From assembly GCA_964517075.1 (NCBI GenBank), contig CAZFAT010000073.1, positions 1-30,540 on the forward strand: 30,540 bases of DNA, given 5' to 3'. Positions 1 through 6,548 of the stretch are shown piece by piece. The position numbers and the translations under genes are program-made. Below the pieces are notes generated by a model. It worked only from the letters and a program-made list of their open reading frames with translations, was not told the DNA's origin and did not search any database. The stretch is from CAZFAT01 sp964517075 (GTDB lineage Bacteria; Acidobacteriota; Vicinamibacteria; Vicinamibacterales; SCN-69-37). Position 1 is the stretch's first letter; each line of letters opens with the position of its first letter.

Positions 1-1
1 C

Positions 2-694
2 TTCAGTCCCACGCGCGCATCGGCCGCGTTCCGGGAACGCTGGCATGCTGACCATCGCCGTCCGGTCATCCTATATGTCGGCCGCCTGTCGCCCGAGAAG
101 GGGCTGGCGATCCTAGGGCCGCTCCAGCGCCAACTCCTCCGGCACGGTATCCAACATCAGTGGGTGTTCGCCGGCGACGGCCCGATGCGCGCCGAGCTGG
201 CGTCACGCTGCCCGGACGGCGTCTTCCTCGGGTGGATCCCGCACGACCGCGTGGCCGCGGCGATGGCGTCGGCCGACGTCCTTCTGTGCCCAGGCTCGGC
301 CGAGTCGGCCGGAACCGCCGTGCTGGAGGCTCAGGCCTCTGGATTGCCGGTCGTCGTCTCCGATCGGGGCGGGACGGCCGAGCAGATCCTGCCGGAGATC
401 ACCGGGAGAATCGCCAGCGGCGGTGACGCGGCCGCCTTCGCACAGGCGCTCATTCCGCTGCTGAGGCAGCCCGCGATGCGGCAGCGGATGGGCCTGGCCG
501 CGCGCGCCTACGCTGAGACCCGCGACTGGCCGCGCGCGCTCGTTCCGCTGTTCGAGGCATGGCGGTTGGCGGCCGCTCCCCAGCGGATGAGGGACACACG
601 ATCCTTCACCGATTCGATCCCGGCGGGCGTCCGGCCAGAACCCGAACTACGGAGGATAGTCGAAGCAGGGCGGACGCCAGCGGCGCCGTTCTGA
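2..694 (+). CDS. Glycosyltransferase family 4 (GT-B), C-terminal part
   Basis: The frame is open from base 2 to a TGA at 692-694 and its start lies outside the window; 230 codons are visible. The visible part begins near the domain boundary with a YVGRLSPEKGL segment, typical of the start of the C-terminal Rossmann domain of GT-B, GT4-type enzymes. It continues through FAGDGPM and the EX7E signature (E-SAGTAVL-E) followed by ASGLPVVVSDRGGTAEQI, which binds the nucleotide-sugar donor. The family transfers a sugar from a nucleotide sugar to a lipid, glycan or small-molecule acceptor in the cytoplasm. The acceptor cannot be told from this half. The last 30 or so residues are Pro/Arg-rich and look unstructured. 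A strong hairpin lies just after the stop. Confidence 0.9.
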   Translation, partial: FSPTRASAAFRERWHADHRRPVILYVGRLSPEKGLAILGPLQRQLLRHGIQHQWVFAGDGPMRAELASRCPDGVFLGWIPHDRVAAAMASADVLLCPGSAESAGTAVLEAQASGLPVVVSDRGGTAEQILPEITGRIASGGDAAAFAQALIPLLRQPAMRQRMGLAARAYAETRDWPRALVPLFEAWRLAAAPQRMRDTRSFTDSIPAGVRPEPELRRIVEAGRTPAAPF

Positions 695-700
695 CGTCTT

Positions 701-740
701 CACCGCGCGGCAGCCCTGATGTCAGGCGTGCCGTGCGGTG
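701..740. terminator. Long hairpin between convergent genes, probable bidirectional terminator
   Basis: Arms 701-719 and 722-740 pair over 19 positions, with 16 Watson-Crick pairs, one G-U pair, one two-by-two internal loop and a two-base turn. It sits seven bases after the glycosyltransferase stop and thirteen bases before the end of the leftward HAD gene, so it faces both genes. There is no clear T-run on either side, so it is not a textbook intrinsic terminator; it may instead act as a 3'-end stabiliser. The pairing is seen in the sequence and the function is inferred from position. Confidence 0.6.
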
Positions 741-752
741 AGAATCTGGGCC

Positions 753-1598
753 CTATCCGAGCGCCCGCACAATCGTGGGCGCGTCATCGTCGGCGGCGGC
801 CGTCGGACTGTCACTGAGCACCACGCGAGCCGTGCTCGACTGTCCCCAGTCCTGCAGCGTCAGGCCATGCACCTCGCAGATGGTCCGGATCTCGGGTGCC
901 TGCCGGCGGAACACCTGCGCGAGGAGCGGCACGAGCACGCTGAACGCGCTGTCGCTGAGCACCGTGCTCCGCGCGATCCGGGTCAACTGCGGGTGCTCCG
1001 ACACGGCGATGGTGAAGCCGTCGCGGTGGTTGACGTGCAGCATCACGTGGATGTCGGAGGCGCCGTCGCCGATGTAGATGACGCGCTCGGGCGGAACACC
1101 CAGATGACGCCGGAGGTCTTCGATGACGGCGACCTTGCCGTACCCCGCCGGCACGCGCCGGATCGCCCGAACCTCGCCCGTCTCGTCGTAGTCGAACTCG
1201 GTGGCGTGAATGCGGTGGCGCGGGACGGCCGGCCCAAGCGCCGCCTCGACGATTTCCCGCGGCGCGGCGGAGATGACGAAGAACGAGAACCGGCAGCCGT
1301 CGAGCTCGCGGTCGAGGAACTCCAGCAGGGCGGGGATGCCGCGCTTCAGGCGCACGCGGCGGCCGGCCTCCGCGAGGTGATCGCGCCGGACGCCCCGGAA
1401 TTCGGGATCGTGGCGGATCAGATACGCGAGCTCGCCGCCCTGCTGCACCAGGTGACTCCGCGCCAGTCCCTCGACTTTCTCCACGAACCCGGTGATCCCC
1501 AGGATCTCGCTCAGGACGAGCCCGGAGTCGTTGAAGCTCAGGGTCTGGTCGAAGTCCGACGCGACCAGGAAGTGTTTGCGAAGTTCGCTGCCGTGCAC
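753..1598 (-). CDS. HAD-superfamily phosphatase (phosphoserine-phosphatase-like)
   Basis: A 281-residue protein with all four HAD motifs. Motif I is DFDQTLS, with the nucleophile Asp at about residue 15 and the general-acid Asp at 17. Motif II is the Ser of FFVISAAP near 110, motif III the Lys of YGKVAVIEDL near 155, and motif IV is YIGDGASD near 175-182. The order and spacing match the HAD-IB/phosphoserine-phosphatase-like group, which hydrolyses small phosphomonoesters in the cytoplasm; the substrate is not evident. I chose the GTG at 1598 because an AGGAG lies six bases upstream, while the in-frame ATGs at 1619 and 1643 have no ribosome-binding site. The roughly 100 residues after motif IV have no motif I recognise. 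It is the last gene of a leftward block. Confidence 0.85.
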   Translation of the reverse strand: MHGSELRKHFLVASDFDQTLSFNDSGLVLSEILGITGFVEKVEGLARSHLVQQGGELAYLIRHDPEFRGVRRDHLAEAGRRVRLKRGIPALLEFLDRELDGCRFSFFVISAAPREIVEAALGPAVPRHRIHATEFDYDETGEVRAIRRVPAGYGKVAVIEDLRRHLGVPPERVIYIGDGASDIHVMLHVNHRDGFTIAVSEHPQLTRIARSTVLSDSAFSVLVPLLAQVFRRQAPEIRTICEVHGLTLQDWGQSSTARVVLSDSPTAAADDDAPTIVRALG

Positions 1599-1604
1599 GT
1601 GGCG

Positions 1605-1609
1605 CTCCT
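1605..1609 (-). promoter_or_regulatory. Shine-Dalgarno AGGAG that supports the GTG start at 1598
   Basis: AGGAG on the minus strand is separated by six bases (1599-1604) from the GTG at 1598-1596. The upstream in-frame ATG codons lack such a site, so this decides the start of the HAD phosphatase. Confidence 0.6.
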
Positions 1610-1744
1610 GCCCAACCATGTCATGCCGCGCGCGACCAGTCATCCGTCGTGGCCGGCTCGGACGCGAGAGCGCCGGCGCACCGCCCGAAATCGACAAATG
1701 TGTCCGTCGGCAGCCGCTCGATCCGTCAGGTTCGTCGGGACCGG

Positions 1745-1936
1745 TCAGTGCACGGTCTCGGCGGTCATCGGCCGGCGGTCGGCGATGGTCAGGGGCCTCG
1801 GCACGTTCCACACATGCCCGCAGGCTGCACAGCGGTAGTAGTCCACCCAGGCGTTCTCGCTGGCATAGTCGAGCCGGTGCACGTCGACGGACGCGCACCT
1901 GGCGCACGCGAGCGATTGGGGCATGACGTCTGACAT
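1745..1936 (-). CDS. Small zinc-ribbon protein
   Basis: A 63-residue protein with two CxxC pairs: Cys11/Cys14 (CARC) and Cys36/Cys39 (CAAC), the second in a YYRCAACGHVW context typical of zinc ribbons in nucleic-acid-associated or scaffold proteins. There is no other domain. The ATG at 1936 is preferred over the upstream in-frame start at 2017 because GGGAGG lies four bases upstream of it and the extension has no conserved look. It is in a leftward block with the deaminase upstream (about 134 bases away) and the HAD gene downstream (about 146 bases away), so co-transcription is possible but not shown. Function unknown. Confidence 0.75.
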   Translation of the reverse strand: MSDVMPQSLACARCASVDVHRLDYASENAWVDYYRCAACGHVWNVPRPLTIADRRPMTAETVH

Positions 1937-2070
1937 AGGGCCTCCCGTGAACCGTGAGAGACCAGTGTAGGGATCGCTGATGACGGCGGTGTTACTTTTC
2001 CATCGTGGATGACTCACGCCGCGAGCAGCGTGGCGTCTGGGGCCGAGGGGGGTCGGCCGGGATCGGCGCC

Positions 2071-3237
2071 TCAGGCGTGTTCGGGCGGCTTGAAGTGCTT
2101 GCTCAGCTTGAGTCCCTGCCGCTGGTAGTTTGACTGCACGTGCACGCCGTACAGGCGCTCCGGAGCGACCGTCAATCGCTCGTAGGCCAGGCGGCCGACG
2201 ACCTGGCCATCCTCGATCACGAACGGGACCTCGTACGAGCGGACTTCCAGCACGGCCTTGGCGCCTCCGCTGACGTCCCCGAAGCCTGGATCGAAGAAGC
2301 CCGCGTAGTGCACTCGAAACTCTCCCACGAGCGTGTCGTAGGCGATCATCTCGGCCGCGAGTGCAGGAGGCACTCTCACCGATTCGTGAGAGGCCAGAAT
2401 GTAGAAATCGGCCGGGTCGAGAATCAATCCCGGCTTGCCGGGCGAGCGCACCGGATCCCAGAAGTCCTCGACCCGGTAGTGGCCGACGCGATCCACGTCG
2501 ATGAGCCCGGAGTGATTCCTCGCTCGATAGCCGATCACGTGTCCCGTCGAGGCGTTCCCGGTCACGTCCACCGTAATCGGAATGCCATCCCGAATGTCAT
2601 CGTCGGACAGTTCCCGATCGACGAGACCGTACTGGAGGTTCAGCTCCTTGTGCATCTTGTTGCTGCTGGGCGGAGCCCCGCGGCGGATTCGCAACTGACT
2701 CAGCCTGGACCCCTTGCGCACGAGGATGGTGAACGTCCGGGGTGACACCTCGGCGTAGAGGGGTCCCTTGTAGCCCTCTCGTACCTGATCGAAGCTGGTC
2801 CCGTGATCCGTGATCAGCCGGGTGAAGACATCGAGTCGGCCCGTGGAGCTCTTGGGATTGCCACGCGCGGACATGCGGTGCTTGAGGTTGAGGTGCTCCA
2901 TGAGCGGGATGATGTAGACGCCACCGCGCTCCAGCACCCCGCCGTTCGTGATGTCCATCTCGTGCATCGCGAACTCATGGAGCTTCTCCTGGACGGTCCT
3001 GAGGCCTGGCAGAAAGCTGGCTCGGACACGGTAGGCCTTGGAACCCAGCCGCAGGTCAATGCTGGCTGGCTGGATTTGCTCGTCCGCAATCTGTTCGACC
3101 GACTGGATTTCTCTGGCCTCGATGGCTCTCTGCAGATCCTGCGCCGGAAGAATCCCGGTCGTGTGCGAGGTGTCCCCAGCCGGCTCCGCCGGCCGATCGT
3201 CACGCCGGTCCTCCGAAAACAGCCTGCTGATTTCCAT
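2071..3237 (-). CDS. dcd: 2'-deoxycytidine 5'-triphosphate deaminase, two-domain form
   Basis: A 388-residue protein of the long dCTP deaminase type known from alphaproteobacteria (DCD_N family, PF06559) rather than the roughly 190-residue E. coli type. It deaminates dCTP to dUTP for thymidylate supply. The N-terminal half has TTGILPAQDLQRAI, IQPASIDLRLG and NPKSSTGRLDVFTR, the nucleotide-binding Ser-Ser/Arg signature of the dUTPase/DCD barrel. The C-terminal half repeats the fold, with LVGEFRVHYAGFFDPGFG matching the conserved HAGFIDPGF-type active-site strand. The ATG at 3237 has a GGGGG stretch four bases upstream; a GTG at 3267 would add ten residues. It lies 71 bases downstream of greB in the same direction. 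The deaminase assignment is firm by family; which half is catalytic cannot be told here. Confidence 0.9.
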   Translation of the reverse strand: MEISRLFSEDRRDDRPAEPAGDTSHTTGILPAQDLQRAIEAREIQSVEQIADEQIQPASIDLRLGSKAYRVRASFLPGLRTVQEKLHEFAMHEMDITNGGVLERGGVYIIPLMEHLNLKHRMSARGNPKSSTGRLDVFTRLITDHGTSFDQVREGYKGPLYAEVSPRTFTILVRKGSRLSQLRIRRGAPPSSNKMHKELNLQYGLVDRELSDDDIRDGIPITVDVTGNASTGHVIGYRARNHSGLIDVDRVGHYRVEDFWDPVRSPGKPGLILDPADFYILASHESVRVPPALAAEMIAYDTLVGEFRVHYAGFFDPGFGDVSGGAKAVLEVRSYEVPFVIEDGQVVGRLAYERLTVAPERLYGVHVQSNYQRQGLKLSKHFKPPEHA

Positions 3238-3308
3238 GCGTGCCCCCGCGCGCGATGTCGAGTTCACATGCTCTGCCAGGGTCCGGCGTAAGTCAACGCT
3301 CGCCGATC

Positions 3309-3893
3309 CTAGCGCGCGGCTTCGGCGCCCGGGGGTTCGCGGAACGGGTCCATCGGAATGGGTGCGTAGTCGACGTCGAGGACGTGGAGATGTTCGGTCT
3401 TCGTCGGCGCGCGCAGGACGACGCGGTCGCCCGGCGTGGACTTCATCAGGGCTCGGGCCAGCGGCGACATCCAGCTGATATAGCGGCGCTTCAGGTCTAC
3501 TTCGTCGGTGCCGACAATGCTCACCACGTGGTCGTGGCCGGCGGCGTCCTGGTAGGTGACGGTTGCCCCGAAGAAGACGCGCGTGGCGGCCGATCCCGGC
3601 CGCGGCGCGGCCGGGTCGACGACTTCGGCGGCGTCAATGCGTTTGGTCAGAAAGCGGATCCGTGAATCGATCTGGCGGAGCCGCCGCTTGCCGTAGAGGT
3701 AGTCGGCGTTCTCGCTGCGGTCGCCGTTGCCGGCGGCCCACGCCACGACCTCGGTGACCGCAGGCCGTTCGCGGTTCATCAAGAACCGGTGTTCGTCTTT
3801 CAGCCGTTGCAGTCCTGCGGGCGTGATGTAGTTCTTCAGCCTCGGCCCCGGCGCGTCGCGCACGGGTTCTCTCAGGGGCCTCTTCGTTCTCAT
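3309..3893 (-). CDS. greB: Transcription elongation factor GreB
   Basis: A 194-residue Gre factor. The N-terminal coiled-coil hairpin carries GDRSENADYLYGKRRLRQID, whose tip acids (Asp58, Glu61) are the residues that place Mg2+ in the RNA polymerase active site and stimulate cleavage of backtracked RNA. RIRFLTKRID and the FGATVTY start of the FKBP-like C-terminal domain follow. AWAAGNGDRSENADY with an ERP motif upstream is GreB-like rather than GreA-like. About 20 residues (basic and Pro-rich) precede the usual start ITPAGLQRLK, a modest extension. The ATG at 3893 has no strong Shine-Dalgarno. It lies 42 bases after the barrel-protein gene and probably shares its transcript. Confidence 0.93.
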   Translation of the reverse strand: MRTKRPLREPVRDAPGPRLKNYITPAGLQRLKDEHRFLMNRERPAVTEVVAWAAGNGDRSENADYLYGKRRLRQIDSRIRFLTKRIDAAEVVDPAAPRPGSAATRVFFGATVTYQDAAGHDHVVSIVGTDEVDLKRRYISWMSPLARALMKSTPGDRVVLRAPTKTEHLHVLDVDYAPIPMDPFREPPGAEAAR

Positions 3894-3935
3894 GTGCCGC
3901 GCGGGCGCCGGGACTGAAAGGATAGGCCGTTCCGA

Positions 3936-4232
3936 TCAGCCCTCGATCTTGTAGATCTCACGGCGGCCGTGATCGACAAGGTCGTGGTAGCCCTTCATGA
4001 GGGGCTCGAGCTCTCTCATTTCGGGCGAGGTGTCCATGGCCATGAACTTGTCCATGCTCTCCACCTCGAACTCGGCGACGATCGTCCAGTAGCGTTCCGC
4101 GCTGACATCGGTCATCACGCGCATCTTGCCGAGGCCCTTCTTCTCCATCGCGGTGGACATCGCGAGAAACTTCTCGACCATCGGCCGGACCTTGCCGGGT
4201 TTGCAGTACATGAGTTCGCGAATCATCAGCAT
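3936..4232 (-). CDS. Small dimeric alpha/beta-barrel protein (NIPSNAP/ABM-like)
   Basis: A 98-residue protein with the rhythm of a ferredoxin-like dimeric alpha/beta barrel: strand MLMIRELMYCKPGK, a helix rich in Met/Lys, strand MRVMTDVSAERYWTIVAEFEVES, a helix MDKFMAMDTSPEMRELEPLM and a last strand RREIYKIEG. NIPSNAP-like and antibiotic-biosynthesis-monooxygenase-like proteins share this layout, but no catalytic residues can be fixed. The ATG at 4232 has GGAGG six bases upstream. It is the first gene of the leftward block that continues into greB and dcd, and it diverges from the ankyrin gene. Fold assignment is moderately sure; function unknown. Confidence 0.75.
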   Translation of the reverse strand: MLMIRELMYCKPGKVRPMVEKFLAMSTAMEKKGLGKMRVMTDVSAERYWTIVAEFEVESMDKFMAMDTSPEMRELEPLMKGYHDLVDHGRREIYKIEG

Positions 4233-4454
4233 GACGCCCTCCAGGAAACGCGGGGAAACTAGCTTCCCGTCATCATAGCCGGTGCTATCCTTCTCCCGGC
4301 GCTCGGGGCGCCATCCACGTCCGCGGGAAGGACCGCGTCCACCCCGGTGTCGTTCGTCACCGTCGTCGTGACTGAACTCCTTTCTGGCCCGTCAGAGCGG
4401 ACGCGGGCGGGTACGGCACGTGCGCCATGCGCACGGCCAGGAGAGGAGCACACG

Positions 4455-6464
4455 ATGAGCCGCACGCCGCCGACTCGCGCAATGCGCGAGCACCCCGATC
4501 TCGATCAACTGAAACGCCAGGCGAAGGAACTCCTCGACGCCTACCGGTCGTCGTCTGCCGGCGCCATCGCGGAGGTCGAGGCCTATCACCGCACCGCCGC
4601 GCCGGAGACCTTCGCGCTCCACGACGCGCAGTTCGTGCTGGCGCGGTCGTACGGCTTCGAGAGCTGGCCGAAGCTCAAAGCCGCCGTCGATGGGGTGACG
4701 GCGGCGCGGCTCCATGAGGCCGTCGAACGCGGCGACGTCGACACGGCCCGCCGGCTCCTCGACCGGCGCCCGGAGATCGTCGACCTCGGCCGCGGTGAGA
4801 TGCGCGCACTCCACATGGTCGTGCTCAGACGTGATGTGCCCATGACGACGTTGCTGATCGAGCGGGGGGCGAACCCGGACGGCGGCATCTGGCCCAACCG
4901 CGACGCGACGAGTCCCTACGTCCTGGCGCGCGATCGCGGCGACGACGAGATCACGGCCGTCCTCGACGCCGAGCGCAGACGACGAGGCGCGCGCGGCCCT
5001 GGCCGCACGACGGAGATCACGCGTCAGCTCTCTCGCGCCTGGCAGGGCGGCAGCGAACTGGCTGTCGTCGCCGTCTTCGAGGCGCATCCCGAACTCGCCG
5101 ACATGCGCCCACCCGATGGATTGACGATGCTGCATCGAGCGGCGGGAGCAGGCGCGCTGCTGGTGATGGAGTGGCTGCTCGATCGTGGCGCAGATGTGCA
5201 CAGCAAGACCGAGCAGGGCTGGACGCCGCTCGACTACGCCGCCACCGGTCGAGGCGGCGACTGGCTCTTCGATACCGAGAAGTTCACCCGCGTCGCCGCG
5301 CTGCTGCTGCAGCACGGCGCCGAGCTCAGTCCGCTCTCGGCCGCCGCGCTGGGACGATGGGACGACCTGGGATTAGTTCCTCGTGATGAAACGAGCGAGC
5401 GGCAGCGAGCGAGTCGGCGGAGCGGAGCGGGGCGTCCCGGGGTCCCCGCGAGCGACGCCGCAGGGGTGCCCGGAGGGGCAAAGCCCCTCGGTTTCCCTTT
5501 AGACCGGTATTCGAAGCAGGACCTCGAAGCGAAAGGCGTGCTGGAGGCCGCGGTCAAGGGCAACCAGCCGGACGTTCTGCGACGTGTGCTCGACCTCGGC
5601 CTCGACCCTGACGAACGCGTGCAGGTGGGCCACATCGCCGAGCAGACGTGGTCAGCCGGCGGCCCGCTGTTCTGGGCTGTCGTGCTCGACCGCATCGACA
5701 TGGCCCGACTGCTCCTGGACCGCGGCGCCGATCCCAACGCCGACGTCTTCACCTCCGGCTCGCCCGCGTACCGCGCCTACCATGGCGGGAACCCCGAGAT
5801 GATCGCGCTCATCGAACGGCACGGCGGCTGGATCCATCCCGGCCCGGCCGGCTACGCGCGCCAGACGGAAATGGCGCGCAAGATGCTCGCGGGGGAGATC
5901 GACCCGCACCTCCTGCCGGACGACTTCTCCGGTCACACCGTCGCGGAGCAGTTGCTCTGGGGCGGCGCCAGCTCGCTTTCCGCCGACATCGTCCGCATGG
6001 CGCTTGAGCAGGTGGACTGGGCACCTGACGATCCGCGATGGTTCTGGATCTTGTGGCGACCAGTGCCCGGCCACGAGGACTACACCCCGCAGCAGCGGCA
6101 CGACGCGAGCGAGTGTTTCAGGTTGATCCTCGCCCGGTGCGGACCTCATCACCGCGCGAAGGAGTCCGGCCAGACGATGTTGCACGAAGTCATCGCGCGG
6201 GATCACGGCGTTGGCGTGGAGCTCGCGACGATCCTGCTCGACGCCGGCGCACGAGTCGACGTCCGCGACACGCTGCTCCAAAGCACGCCGCTCGGATGGG
6301 CCTGCCGATGGGGACGCGTCGAGCTGGTGAAGCTGCTGCTCGCCCGGGGCGCGGATCCCGTCGAGGCGAACGCGCCGCCCTGGGCCACGCCACGCGCGTG
6401 GGCCACCAAGATGCAGTGGCCGGAGATACTGGCGTTTCTTGAGGAGACCGCTGGGGCAACCTGA
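4455..6464 (+). CDS. Ankyrin-repeat protein with an in-frame palindromic insert
   Basis: A 669-residue protein, probably cytoplasmic (no signal peptide). Residues 15-80 (DLDQLKRQAKELL ... FALHDAQFVLARSYGFESWPKLK) form an N-terminal module commonly fused to ankyrin repeats in Acidobacteria and Planctomycetes. Ankyrin units follow around 84-172, 186-300 and 358-420, and again near the C-terminus (TPLGWACRWGRVELVKLLLARGADP). Ankyrin repeats bind partner proteins; no enzyme domain is seen. Residues about 306-352 are foreign to the pattern: Arg/Gly/Pro-rich low complexity encoded by GC palindromes (see separate entry), interrupting a repeat between GRWDDL and DLEAKGVLEAAVKGN. The ATG at 4455 has AGGAG about seven bases upstream; a longer in-frame start at 4347 lacks this. 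Confidence 0.88.
   Translation: MSRTPPTRAMREHPDLDQLKRQAKELLDAYRSSSAGAIAEVEAYHRTAAPETFALHDAQFVLARSYGFESWPKLKAAVDGVTAARLHEAVERGDVDTARRLLDRRPEIVDLGRGEMRALHMVVLRRDVPMTTLLIERGANPDGGIWPNRDATSPYVLARDRGDDEITAVLDAERRRRGARGPGRTTEITRQLSRAWQGGSELAVVAVFEAHPELADMRPPDGLTMLHRAAGAGALLVMEWLLDRGADVHSKTEQGWTPLDYAATGRGGDWLFDTEKFTRVAALLLQHGAELSPLSAAALGRWDDLGLVPRDETSERQRASRRSGAGRPGVPASDAAGVPGGAKPLGFPLDRYSKQDLEAKGVLEAAVKGNQPDVLRRVLDLGLDPDERVQVGHIAEQTWSAGGPLFWAVVLDRIDMARLLLDRGADPNADVFTSGSPAYRAYHGGNPEMIALIERHGGWIHPGPAGYARQTEMARKMLAGEIDPHLLPDDFSGHTVAEQLLWGGASSLSADIVRMALEQVDWAPDDPRWFWILWRPVPGHEDYTPQQRHDASECFRLILARCGPHHRAKESGQTMLHEVIARDHGVGVELATILLDAGARVDVRDTLLQSTPLGWACRWGRVELVKLLLARGADPVEANAPPWATPRAWATKMQWPEILAFLEETAGAT
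5370..5510 (+). repeat. GC-rich palindromic repeat-like insert inside the ankyrin gene
   Basis: About 141 bases, an exact multiple of three, with dyads not seen in the flanking coding sequence. GAGGGGC-AAA-GCCCCTC (5473-5489) is a perfect 7-bp hairpin. GGCGTC/GACGCC (5431-5436 and 5454-5459) encloses CGGGG-T-CCCCG (5438-5448). A doubled GAGCGAGCG-type run lies at 5393-5412. The reading frame stays open through it. This looks like a dispersed intergenic palindromic element that landed in a gene, as Rickettsia palindromic elements do. Boundaries are estimated from where the ankyrin pattern stops and resumes. Only one copy is visible in the window. Confidence 0.55.
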
Positions 6465-6498
6465 AATGACAGCCGCTCGAGAATTGACATGCGACTGA

Positions 6499-6520
6499 CA
6501 TGCGCGGTCGAAAGCGCGTG
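6499..6520. terminator. Weak hairpin between convergent genes
   Basis: CATGCGC (6499-6505) and GCGCGTG (6514-6520) can pair with one G-T wobble around an eight-base loop. It lies between the convergent stops of the ankyrin gene (6464) and the leftward carboxypeptidase-regulatory-like gene (6549). It has no T-run and may be chance. Confidence 0.25.
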
Positions 6521-6548
6521 ACCTTTGAAGTCCACACGCGACGCTGGG

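Noticed and set aside
4272..4277. TATGAT on the minus strand about 40 bases before the barrel-protein gene
   Set aside because: A 5/6 match to a -10 box, but no -35 at a fitting distance.
4392..5315. 307-residue open frame on the minus strand opposite the ankyrin gene
   Set aside because: No start signal or domain; the ankyrin repeats on the plus strand account for the sequence.
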